From Terfezia claveryi (Eukaryota; Ascomycota; Pezizomycetes; Pezizales; Pezizaceae), in assembly GCA_015179025.1 (NCBI GenBank), contig WHUX01000024.1:310001-374000 (forward strand): DNA of 64,000 nt, read 5' to 3'. The first letter of the stretch is position 1. Every line of letters starts with the position of its first letter. A program made the position numbers and the translations under genes. Below are positions 54,822 through 64,000 of the stretch, piece by piece. A model generated the notes under the pieces. It was given only the letters and a program-made list of their open reading frames with translations. It searched no databases and was not told the DNA's origin.

Positions 54822-57454
54822 TTGATGACGACGGGCATTAAAACATTCATGCGGTCATAGGGTCAGACTATCCACCTCTTATTGGATCGTGAGGTGACGG
54901 TGGCACAATTTCATGTCAACCTTAGATTTTATGATATCCACAGAAGCCTGTTCCATGAGAATCTTGTGGGTTTAAGCGTAGAAAACATATGCCTAAAGAG
55001 AAAGAATCAGATATGGGGAATATGATCAACTTGTTCATCTAGAATCTCTCATATTAATTTATCGCTCCATGATCACCCGTGACCCTTTACCAGTGTGTAC
55101 AATGCCCCTTGTGCCACCCTCTCTTGCATACCTCGTATATTAAGCTATGGCATTTTAGGCATTCGGGCCTTGAATCATGGCTAATCAAAAATGGAGGAAT
55201 GATTTCTCGATAAGTTGAGATGTGACAGTATGTATTATCCACAGGAATATGCGAATAACTCGCCGAAAAAACCTGTCCGGCAAGAATGTAGGTCATTGTC
55301 TTTTGAGATGGAGCTTCAAGGCAAATACTTTTTACGCATGTAGTGCAGAGAAAATGCATGCAATTGGGTGCTTGTTCACTCGGTATCTGTCCACACATAC
55401 ATCACACTGAAATTTAACGACTCTACTGCTCTGTGATGACTTTCTTGGATGCGACTGGAAATCACCACCTGCCATAGCCGTATTTTGTGAGCCTGGTATA
55501 ATCCCGTATATCCTATTCCACAAGAGGTATGTCGTGTGGCGTAATGCCCTGAATCCGCTCCATGGAAGGGAGTTATTATATCTATTGATCTTTTCCATAC
55601 AGCACTTTGGTGATAGCACGTAGCTGAGGGTCATGATCATGCACCATTGTAGAACCTGACCTTGACTGGTAGGTATACCAGCACGCGGAATTATGTGAAT
55701 AATTTGATAGGTCAGTGTGGGTGTGCCTGCTTGAGTCTGGAAGTGCCAGGTTGGGCGTTCTCGGCTGATATGCTAGATTCAAAGGATGGAAAGCTGGGCT
55801 CTTTGGCACGGATAAACTAGAATCTTGTGCTCGTGGAAGTCCAGCAGTGCTTCGTCCAGGTGCAGCCCCTAATGGACTGGTATTTGTCGGTGCCAGAGGC
55901 AGTCAGTAATATAACGGCAGCGTTTTGCTCTCCTGTTGGCTCCTCTTTTTTTTTTTTTTTTTTTTTGTCTATACATCTGTGGAGCCTTAGGCTCCCTAGT
56001 TGTTGCTGGGCTGAGATCAAAACAATTATTAATAACCCCGCTGTCAGGTGGTAGTCTCTTATTCGCCGCCAATCCCTCTAAATTGGTGGTAATTATGATT
56101 GCTGTATCGATGTATGCATTCACCTCCGCCGGGCAGCCGCTCTTCTCTATAAGGTGGTGGTTGGTGTACCTAGAGAGGACGGCGGAAATTGTAAGGGCCC
56201 AGCCCCGATTCTAGGCATTGGCGTTCCCTTTCGTAGAACACACAGGCCCCCAACGGTACTGAGAGGAAACCTCCCTCAATATACTTTCTCTACCATGTTG
56301 TGGTGGTGTACTTGATACCCGCAGACGTTCTATATTCTCGTATTTTATCATTACCGGTTGCTCTTTTGTATTAAACGTCGACCAAGTCACCAATCCAGGG
56401 TTTCTCAGAAGATAATCTCATATTCTAGTCATGACCCATAATAGTCTTTTATGACGTCTTGTATGGAGGACCCATGAATGCATCCATATCCCACCTGACT
56501 GGGGCCACATTCGAGCACAGAAATTGAACCTTTTCCAGGCATTGCTCCCCGTTGCTCCCCCATTTGTATTGTTCAGCTGTTTCACTCGCAGCTCTACCTT
56601 CTGTCTTACCTTCCATGCTTTCCGATCTGATGCAAACATAGGTACAAAGAAGACTTCCAGATTCAAGGGCGCTTTGGACACTAGGTCATTATCCACTGTG
56701 TCGCTCCCAGAGGATCTCTTCGAATTCTGCTCTGATCTCGTCCTATATCCTTTCCCCTCTATTACATCACTCAGTTGACCGCAAACATACATAGCAATAA
56801 GGTATTGGCCACTCCGTACCTTCATTGGAGGTATTCCAATAAATTGACGGAGCACGAGGGGATACACCAATTGTATAATCATAGGTAGTTCCAAGACTTA
56901 GAATATCATCCGGTGAAATAGCCTACTTTAAAAGAGGTTGCTATTTAATGTCTCCCATCATTTGTACCTATACAAAGGAAAGTTCACGTTTTTTACGCAG
57001 TAAAAATTAAAGGTTGTTGTGATTAGGTTGCATTGGATTGCTGCAGCCACAATATTCTTAAAATAGGTTCATCTTTTCTAGAACAACTTTATCGAAGCAA
57101 ATAGTCTGGTTGGCACAACAGCCCTGCCCCGTTTGATGTAACGATAGCAAAATGATAACCGATAAGGTGTTTCTTCAACTTCATAGTGGCCTATAATAGA
57201 CCTTTGACATTGATTTGCTTTTCATTTTTCGTTTTCTAGCTATTACAGCTCGCCATGGGAAATAGTACATATAAGCGGAATGCAGCAGACCATTACAAAT
57301 AAGAGGTATATCAGAAAGTCTTGTAATATTGCATGTCAGGAAACTTAAAAGGGACGGTGAGAAGTGTCAGTTTAATAATTTAATTTCACAATATATTTCG
57401 TGAGCCGCAAGTAGTCTTATCCACGAGCAGTCATCTGTCCTCCATAAATCTTCA
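54822..57454. other. region with decayed coding remnants, unassigned
   Basis: Minus-strand pieces suggest former genes: a Cys-rich block at 55100-55400 (CGQIPSEQAPNC, CTTCVKSICLE, CLKCHSLIYEVC) and a helical block at 56418-56894 (FASDRKAWKVRQKVELRVKQ). Stops and frameshifts separate them, and I cannot name the families. A T-run lies at about 55948-55967. Confidence 0.35.
57102..57146 (+). mobile_element. ultra-short insertion 10, boundaries uncertain
   Basis: It begins TAGTCTGGTTGGCACAACAG. The left flank CGAAGCAAA resembles CGATAGCAAA at 57147-57156, but imperfectly, so the right boundary and duplication are tentative. Confidence 0.45.
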
Positions 57455-57720
57455 AATCCCGTCTTCATACCCTTTCTGCCGGTGATTGTTGTTTCCTAGC
57501 TTCCCTGCTGCTAGCACATCCGGACCTTGTAATAGGCCGAATATTTATTCCAGCATTGAATGTATCACCAGCCCCCACTGGGTGCACTATTGCGTTACAG
57601 TTCGGGAGAGGTCCAATCTCTAGCATAGTCCACAATACTTCCTCATGGCGAGATTTTCGTCCTGAGAGCTATTGTCGCAGTCTGGTTTTTTGGTGATCCG
57701 AGGATGCGACTGCGTAGCCC
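57455..57720 (-). pseudogene. PfkB-family sugar kinase relic (C-terminal signature)
   Basis: The minus strand reads MLEIGPLPNCNAIVHPVGAG and DTFNAGI, the PfkB signature with the catalytic Asp of GAGDTF. After a one-base shift it continues IFGLLQGPDVLAAGKLGNNN, the helix that follows this motif in ketohexokinase-like members. The N-terminal ribokinase fold is not recognisable. Substrate cannot be inferred. Confidence 0.65.
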
Positions 57721-57817
57721 AGCAGTGTTGCTATCATGCAATCCACTGGAATAGTCTGCCAATGTACAACATGAGGCATCCAGCACTTCCTAGGGACATT
57801 ATTCCGATTCGGTTTAT

Positions 57818-59399
57818 TGCTTGACCTGTGCCTTTCGGAGCCCTAGTTGACGTCTTCTGTACTTGATGTCAAGGAGGGGAGATGGGAATTTTGAGTGAGC
57901 CTCCCGTGCAGTGGTCAGGATACCTTGTCCAGGGGCAGGAACACTTCGACTGATCTTGTCCATAGTGGTAACAGTCATTGCCAAATACCATAGATTGGGA
58001 CACCCATTTCCAATGCCAGCTTGGCATTCATGATGAACTCACAACTCTGAGACTCCATAAATCTAGATCTGGTAGTGGTGCCAACCAGACTAGTAGTAGT
58101 GGTAGGGAGTGACATTTCCGCTGGTCTTCCATGAGCGAACTCCTTCTCGGCATTGCTATGGCTTGCATATCGGCAAACTCATATGAACCATCCCCTGGAA
58201 ATCGTGAAAATCACCAACTATACAGATTCTGGCCTTTCCTTCTATTACGGAATCAACAACGATGTCTAGTGATTCAACAGTGGTGGCACATGCTCCAATA
58301 GGCGTTTTAATGGGCCTAGATGAAGACAAAAGAACATGTTAACCCAAGCAGCCATGGTATTGATGAAGGACTCCGGCAAAATATCCTTTTGAATAGGCTT
58401 ATCCATCCATCTATCCTTGTACATTCCCCTGAGAGCCGTCATACCACCTACACCTGAACCAATGCAATTACCAACCTCCAATAAATGGACATTCTTGTAA
58501 AATTCGTATGGATCTATCACACCGACAGAAAAAAATGCTTTGGTGGCACTGATCAGAACATAGAGGGTAACAGGATCGACCTGGGAAGCAATGTCCTCTA
58601 GAATGCCATATTGTTTGCCGTCCGAACTTGTTGGAATTTTGCTAGCAACTGAAGATCGAATTTAAGTGCCTTTGGGACGAGAATAGAGGCACCCTTCTTC
58701 AAACGCACAGTGTATTCACCTGTTTTTGAGATTTCAAAGATATCCACCTTGTCTCCATGATGCCTCTTGAACTCTTTTGCAGCCTCCTTAGAGGCTTCAA
58801 ATTGTTCAAGGCCCTCCTCAATGACAACTTCTTGGAGAGCTCCTTCTTCTTTGGGTCGTACTCGCCAAAAAGCTCGGACTCGATCAAACGGATTCCTGAG
58901 TGCTCAAGAATATGCTTCTCATACTTGGTCTTTCATAGGCTCATCGGGGACTTGGGTAGCTGGCCCTGCTCAACGTACCGCTGCCATGATTGGCACAGAT
59001 GCAACAGGGGCAGCTGCTGAAGCTTCTGGTACACCTGACGGTTCAGAAGCTGATACTACTGGCTCTTCCGGTTGGAGTTCAACATCGTAATAAATTTCCT
59101 TTACATCCTTGTTGTAGCAGAGTATTTGGGAGTGCAGCATCATATGAATCGTATTTTGCAGCTAAAGTCCGTCGGCCATCCCCCCCCCAAGTGTATCTAA
59201 TCCCACCCCTTTATATATAATGGAATCCATGGGTTTACCAACCAGAAGGACCAATATGTTCCGTAGCTTTTCTTGAAGAATCACATCTTGTGATTCAATC
59301 CTCCATTTATAAGCCCAAGGTGGACAAGAGATTTTGAGCCGTGCGCAAAGCTTACCATCGTATTGGGCTTGCAAATTGGTATGCTAGAAGCTCCACCAT
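57818..59399 (-). pseudogene. fatty acid synthase alpha subunit (FAS2) relic with internal deletion
   Basis: From 59399 the minus strand reads VELLAYQFASPIRW, IESQDVILQEKL, RTLAAKYDSYDAA, ILCYNKDVKEIYYDVELQPE and an Ala/Pro linker ending AAAPVASVPIMAAV and QVPDEPMK: the N-terminus of Fas2 up to the acyl-carrier domain. At about 58925 it jumps to [20 protein letters not shown], the start of the ketoacyl synthase region, so the carrier and ketoreductase domains are missing. It continues through [73 protein letters not shown] (active Cys present) and [20 protein letters not shown] to [12 protein letters not shown]. Several frameshifts and stops make it dead. It lies divergent from FAS1, the gene-pair layout known in fungi. 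Confidence 0.9.
58079..58095 (-). mobile_element. ultra-short insertion 11 (17 bp) inside the FAS2 relic
   Basis: TGCCAACCAGACTAGTA lies between 7-bp repeats GTAGTGG (58072-58078 and 58096-58102). It interrupts the part of the ketoacyl synthase region that normally reads as a Thr run before a GFMESQG block; here the relic has that Thr codon run on both sides of the insert. Confidence 0.85.
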
Positions 59400-59827
59400 T
59401 AGGATCTAACTAGATACCCCACGTCAATCTTCCCTTTTTTTGAGGAACTGTCAGAAAATCTACGTCAACTCATGTTCCTGTTCTGTATGTATATTTGCCC
59501 CTAGGAAATATTATGTACGTAAAGAATAATCTGGTTATGGGTACTGTGTAAACCAGATGTGCCTAGGGAAGCGAATTGGATACACAGGTAAGGCAATGGG
59601 AAAGATGGACCCTGACCTGGCACAAGATCAATTCAAATTGAGAGATCGCACGACAGCAGGCCAATCGTCCCCAGGGAGAATAAGGAGTAAGGAAGGTCGA
59701 GGTAGATGTGGCTCGATATCCCTCCCTCATATGAAGAACCCCGACCTCTAGGCCAGGGCTTGGCTTTCCATTCCCGTGTGCATATTTGTTGGGAGTCTAG
59801 TCCCAATTGAAATAGCTTTCATGACGG

Positions 59828-59841
59828 TGCCAACCAGACTA
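59828..59841 (-). mobile_element. ultra-short insertion 12 (14 bp)
   Basis: TGCCAACCAGACTA lies between perfect GACGG repeats (59823-59827 and 59842-59846). This is the minimal form: the constant block alone. Confidence 0.75.
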
Positions 59842-60142
59842 GACGGGTATACGACGAGGCTAGGTATATGAGGGCAGAGAAGTGAAATGGTAGGTGAAGG
59901 TAGTCTACTTCGGACCATATTCTTATTGACCTTCTGCCTGCGTATGCATGTAACATCTCACGATGACGATGCATTCCAGAGAAATTGGAATGAACATTAG
60001 TTGAATTTGCTGCTTGCGTCCTTTTTAACGCTCGCCCCTATAGCACTGAACTTAGGAGGTTGTGAATTGTGAATCTTTTGAGCGGAGTTTCTCTCGACGT
60101 CAGGCGTTCGGCTATATGCAAACATTGGATGAATTGTGTCTC

Positions 60143-60172
60143 TAGTCTGGCTAGCACTAGCCTCTCGTAGAG
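60143..60172 (+). mobile_element. ultra-short insertion 13 (30 bp) with 10-bp duplication
   Basis: It begins TAGTCTGGCTAGCAC and ends TCTCGTAGAG, with perfect 10-bp direct repeats ATTGTGTCTC at 60133-60142 and 60173-60182. It has the same length and right end as insertion 2. Confidence 0.9.
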
Positions 60173-60883
60173 ATTGTGTCTCGGGCACTCTTCACGCTGC
60201 AAATAGACTAGTAGCTATGCTTATCGCTGATAAGGATTAAGGGTCCCTGAGCACTAAAAACGGCAGCTGGCGTAAAAACGGGTTTGGTCCCTCCAGTCCT
60301 GTCCCAACGTTTCCTCCATTTTTGTCGACTAAGATCCTGCACTTCAGAACGTCACCAATTGTGCACATCAACCAGAGCAACGCGGGCGGATTCGTTCCTG
60401 AGGTTGCATCAGCCAGGGTCAAGACCCCTACATACATACATAGGTCCTTGCCAACCAACCATTCTAGGTCTTAGCAGCCCACCGCGTCTCCAGACGGAAC
60501 CATTGTGATAAAACTCTGGCGTTGGGGCAGTTGGGTTCTCAACAAACTTCATTTATGAAAATTTAATATTATTTTTGTAGAGCTCTCGCATGATTTGCCC
60601 CTTCTATGCAGTTGGCCGGCTGTTAACGTAACGTGATGTCCCCCCTGCGTAATCCGCATATCCTAGTAGCACACTGCTAGTGAGGTATCCTCAATGAGGC
60701 AGCCATACAGGAACTCTCCAACCCCCTCTCAACCCCACCTCTCGCATCTCCTTACTCTCCCGTTGTTGGCTAGCCATCAACTTCTGGAATCTTATTTCCC
60801 TAATTCTCACGAGCGCTGCAATTACAATCCCCACGACTTGTCTGGTGTCTGTCGTTGGTCTTTCTGTAGTTAGTTCCATTAAG

Positions 60884-60955
60884 GTGAGTTTCAATTGTTC
60901 TGTGATTCCTGCCTCCAGGGAATGAGAGCTAATATTATCTTAAATACAATTCCAG
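60884..60955 (+). other. probable 5'-UTR intron of FAS1
   Basis: GTGAGT at 60884 and TTCCAG ending at 60955 frame a 72-bp segment with pyrimidine-rich 3' end, directly upstream of the FAS1 start codon. Leader introns are common in highly expressed fungal genes. Inferred from splice signals only. Confidence 0.5.
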
Positions 60956-60998
60956 CCACGATACTCTTGCCAACGACACCTCGTACATATCGTTCAAA

Positions 60999-63900
60999 AT
61001 GTATGGATCCGCAGGAGCAGCTACTGGTGCATCTACCCCGCACTCTGCTTCTTCTCTAAGACCCCTCGTTGTTGCTCATGGACCTCTTGAACATGCTCTC
61101 TTGATACCCACATCTTTACATTTCCATGCATCATCACTCCGAGAGCAATTCCTATCAACATTGCCGGCTGCCACTGAGGAATTGGCATCAGACGATGAGC
61201 CAGCATCTACTGCGGAGCTGGTAGCGCGGTTTTTAGGCTTTGCTGCAACACAGGTGGAAACTGGAGAAGATGATGCCCAAGGCAGCTACGAAGAGGTTTT
61301 AAAGCTTGTTCTAGCGGAGTTTGAGGGGAGGTTCCTTCGAGGGAATGAAGTTCACGCAGTAGCTGCGAATCTGCCAGGGAGCCCATTGAAACGTCAGAAT
61401 GTGGTGAAGGCGTATTATTCCGCTCGTCAGTCTGCTAACCGACCAATCAAGCCACATGAATCCGCACTATTCCGAGCAGCTTCTGAGGGAGATGCTGGTA
61501 TATATGCAGTTTTTGGTGGCCAAGGAAATATTGAGGAATATTTCCAGGAGCTTCGTGAAGTATACGCAGTCTATAATGGTTTGGTTGAGGATTTCATCAC
61601 AAAATGCGCTCAGACCTTGTCTACACTATCGAGGGACCCAAAAGCTGGAAAGGTATATTCAAAGGGGTTAGATATAATGAGGTGGTTAGCCGATGAAGAT
61701 GCAACCCCCGACCTCACATACCTTGTTTCGGCGCCTGTTTCGCTGCCTTTAATTGGGCTTGTTCAGCTTGCTCATTACTATGTAACCTGCAAGGTTCTCG
61801 GAAAGGAACCACATGAGCTTCGCTCCAGGTTTTCAGGTACTTCTGGACATTCTCAAGGTGTCATCACAGCTGCAGCTCTAGCTACAGCCACCACTTGGGA
61901 TTCTTTTGACAAGGTCTCACGGGATGCATTAACCGTACTGTTCTGGATTGGGTGTCGATCCCAACAAACCTATCCTCGGACATCACTCGCTCCTACAACA
62001 TTACAAGATTCCGTTTCTAATGGAGAGGGTGTACCAAGCCCTATGCTGTCTATCAGGGACTTGCCCATTGCGCAAGTTCAGCATCACGTTGATATCACAA
62101 ATACCCATCTTCCAGAAGACCGCCATGTCCATATTTCTTTAATCAATGGTGCCCGAAATGTCGTTGTCACTGGTCCACCTCAATCGCTATATGGTCTAAA
62201 TCTCTCTCTCAGGAAAGTCAAAGCACCTACCGGCCTAGATCAGAACCGAGTTCCTTTTACAGAACGAAAAGTTCGCTTTTCTTATCGTTTTCTTCCGATC
62301 TCCGCACCTTTCCACAGCCCATACTTGAGCTCAGCCGCAGAGATTATTGATGAAGACCTCAAAGACATCAAGACCTTCACGCGACAGGCCTTGGGAATAC
62401 CGCTTTATGAGACCTTTGCTGGGAATAATCTGCGGAACCAAAAGGGTCCAGATAATATTCTTCCAGAATTAGTGAGAATGATTACCAATCTGACAGTACA
62501 CTGGGAGAAAGCCACAATCTTCCCACGAGCTACCCATATCCTCGATTTTGGGCCAGGTGGTACCTCAGGGCTTGGTGTTCTCACTCATCGCAATAAAGAT
62601 GGCACTGGCGTGAGAATTATTCTCGCTGGTGCCATGGAGGGAACAAATACCGAAGTGGGATATAAGCCGGAACTGTTTGATAGAGATGAGGAACACGCCG
62701 TGAAATTCGCAGAGAATTGGTTGAAGGAACATGGCCCCAAGTTGATCAAGACCAAGCAGGGGAAGACATACGTTGATACTAAGTTCTCTAGGCTATTGGG
62801 GCGCCCACCATTTATGGTAGCTGGGATGACTCCGTCCACCGTCCCTTGGGATTTCGTAGCTGCAACGATGAATGCTGGATATCACATAGAACTTGCTGGT
62901 GAGACCCTCTCTAATTCTATAGTAGTTACAATTACTAAATCTTGCGGTCACAGGTGGTGGCTACTATAACGAGAGGCTCATGACGGAGGCATTGCAGAAA
63001 ATTGAAGCCAATACCACTCCCGGTATTGGTATCACCGTCAACTTGATCTATGTTAACCCCAGGGCAATGGCATGGCAGGTCCCTTTGCTCCAACGGCTCC
63101 GTAGTCAAGGTATCCCAATCGAGGGTATGACAATTGGGGCCGGTGTTCCCTCTCTAGACGTTGCGAATGAGTACATCCAAACTCTCGGTCTGAAGCATAT
63201 TTCATTCAAGCCTGGATCGGTTGATGCTATTCAAAATGTGATCAACATCGCAAAGGCAAATACTACTTTCCCCGTTATCTTACAATGGACTGGAGGTAGG
63301 GGTGGAGGGCATCACTCCTTTGAGGACTTCCATCAACCAATCTTCCAAATGTACTCTAGGATTAGAAGATGTAAGAACATCATCTTGATTGCAGGAAGTG
63401 GTTTTGGTGGTGCGGAGGACACATACCCATACCTCACTGGTGTTTGGTCCACCAAGTACAAGTATCCACCCATGCCATTCGACGGTGCTATGTTTGGAAG
63501 CAGGATGATGACTGCAAAAGAGGCACACACCAGTTACATGGTAAGATTCAGCACAATATTTGTCTCCAGCTATAGTTGCTGATGTCGTATAGGCCAAGAA
63601 AGCAATCTGCGAGGCAGAAGGAGTTGATGATAAGGACTGGGAGAAGACATACAAGGGACCCGCCGGCGGTGTCATCACCGTCAGGTCGGAAATGGGTGAA
63701 CCTATCCATAAGCTTGCTACAAGAGGTGTTAGATTCTGGTAAGCACTGTAGCTCTATGGAAGTTTCTGTGGAGGTTTGCTAATACATTTTTCATACTAGG
63801 GCTGAGATGGACCGAACGATCTTCAGTCTCGACAGGGCTAAGCGTGTGCCAGAACTGAAGAAGCAGAGAGACTATATCATCAAGCGACTCAACGCCGACT

Positions 63901-64000
63901 TCCAGAAGCCATGGTTTGGCCGTAATACCGCTTGTGAAGCCGTCGACCTTGAGGATATGACCTACGCCGAGGTTGTCCGACGAATGGTCGAACTCATGTA
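60999..64000 (+). CDS. FAS1: fatty acid synthase beta subunit, N-terminal part (cut by window edge)
   Basis: Exons 60999-62898, 62954-63540, 63593-63738 and 63800 to the edge, with canonical introns of 55, 52 and 61 bp. The frame is uninterrupted. The acetyltransferase domain is clear: [12 protein letters not shown] near residue 190, then [17 protein letters not shown] with the active Ser at about 285, and [16 protein letters not shown]. The enoyl-reductase domain begins near residue 600 ([69 protein letters not shown]), the FMN-binding part. The window ends in the region before the dehydratase domain. The beta subunit forms the cytosolic alpha6beta6 complex with Fas2 and supplies acetyl/malonyl loading, enoyl reduction and dehydration. 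A Fas2 relic lies divergent upstream, so the working alpha subunit must be elsewhere. Confidence 0.96.

Larger units (their letters stand above)
59400..60883. promoter_or_regulatory. intergenic region between the FAS2 relic and FAS1
   Basis: About 1.5 kb of sequence that once served divergent promoters. It contains two ultra-short insertions (59828-59841 and 60143-60172). No specific transcription-factor site is asserted. Confidence 0.5.

Overview
The window is nuclear DNA of a filamentous ascomycete. Housekeeping genes carry short spliceosomal introns of about 50-60 bp with fungal splice sites (GTAAGT/GTATGT to YAG). The protein families are fungal: type I fatty acid synthase beta subunit, Vip1/Asp1 with an ATP-grasp plus acid-phosphatase layout, a KPRS-type PRPP synthetase with a long insert, a CBM1-tailed GH131, and a CT-AGG tRNA-Pro with an intron. 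About half of the window is transposon debris and gene-poor AT-rich sequence, which fits a repeat-inflated genome. I cannot name the species; a pezizomycete-like lineage is only a guess.

Layout. 1-6.3 kb: TRM1 (cut by the left edge), a decayed Fot1/pogo transposase, guanine deaminase and a lineage-specific coiled-coil protein. 6.3-13.2 kb: AT-rich repeats, a 5'-truncated LINE with a 12-bp target duplication, and a Copia relic. 13.9-20.4 kb: a proline-rich zinc-ribbon protein, a P-loop (Crinkler-like) relic, a Tigger/pogo-type element with perfect 20-bp terminal inverted repeats, and two further inverted-repeat elements. 20.4-29.4 kb: VIP1 and UTP21, divergently transcribed. 29.9-31.5 kb: tRNA-Pro and a small membrane protein. 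32.2-39.3 kb: a GH131-CBM1 gene split by a 6.0-kb Ty3/Gypsy chromovirus. 40.4-44.0 kb: an RNPS1-like RS/RRM protein and a PRS5/PRS1-type PRPP synthetase, in tandem on the minus strand. 44.7-49.6 kb: an internally deleted Copia element with a minisatellite, a 1.76-kb element with very long inverted repeats, and a TA-flanked MITE. 49.6-57.4 kb: essentially gene-free. 57.4-64 kb: relics of a PfkB sugar kinase and of FAS2, lying head-to-head with an apparently intact FAS1 that runs off the right edge.

The feature that fits no standard category is a family of ultra-short insertions. At more than a dozen places a constant block, TAGTCTGGTTGGCA (or its complement TGCCAACCAGACTA), sits alone, usually between direct repeats of 5-10 bp. 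The inserted unit is only 14-42 bp long and one end is always the same. The cleanest cases have 9-10-bp duplications. One interrupts the FAS2 relic at a point where the conserved FAS2 protein shows what the sequence was before. One lies exactly between the terminal inverted repeat and the target duplication of the 1.76-kb element, and one was itself the target of the Copia insertion. I treat this as the best candidate for an undescribed mobile or repair-associated system.

The genes here do not form one pathway. TRM1, UTP21, tRNA-Pro and RNPS1 belong to RNA biogenesis. Guanine deaminase and PRPP synthetase touch purine metabolism. VIP1 makes inositol pyrophosphates, FAS1 makes fatty acids, and the GH131 relic was a secreted beta-glucanase.
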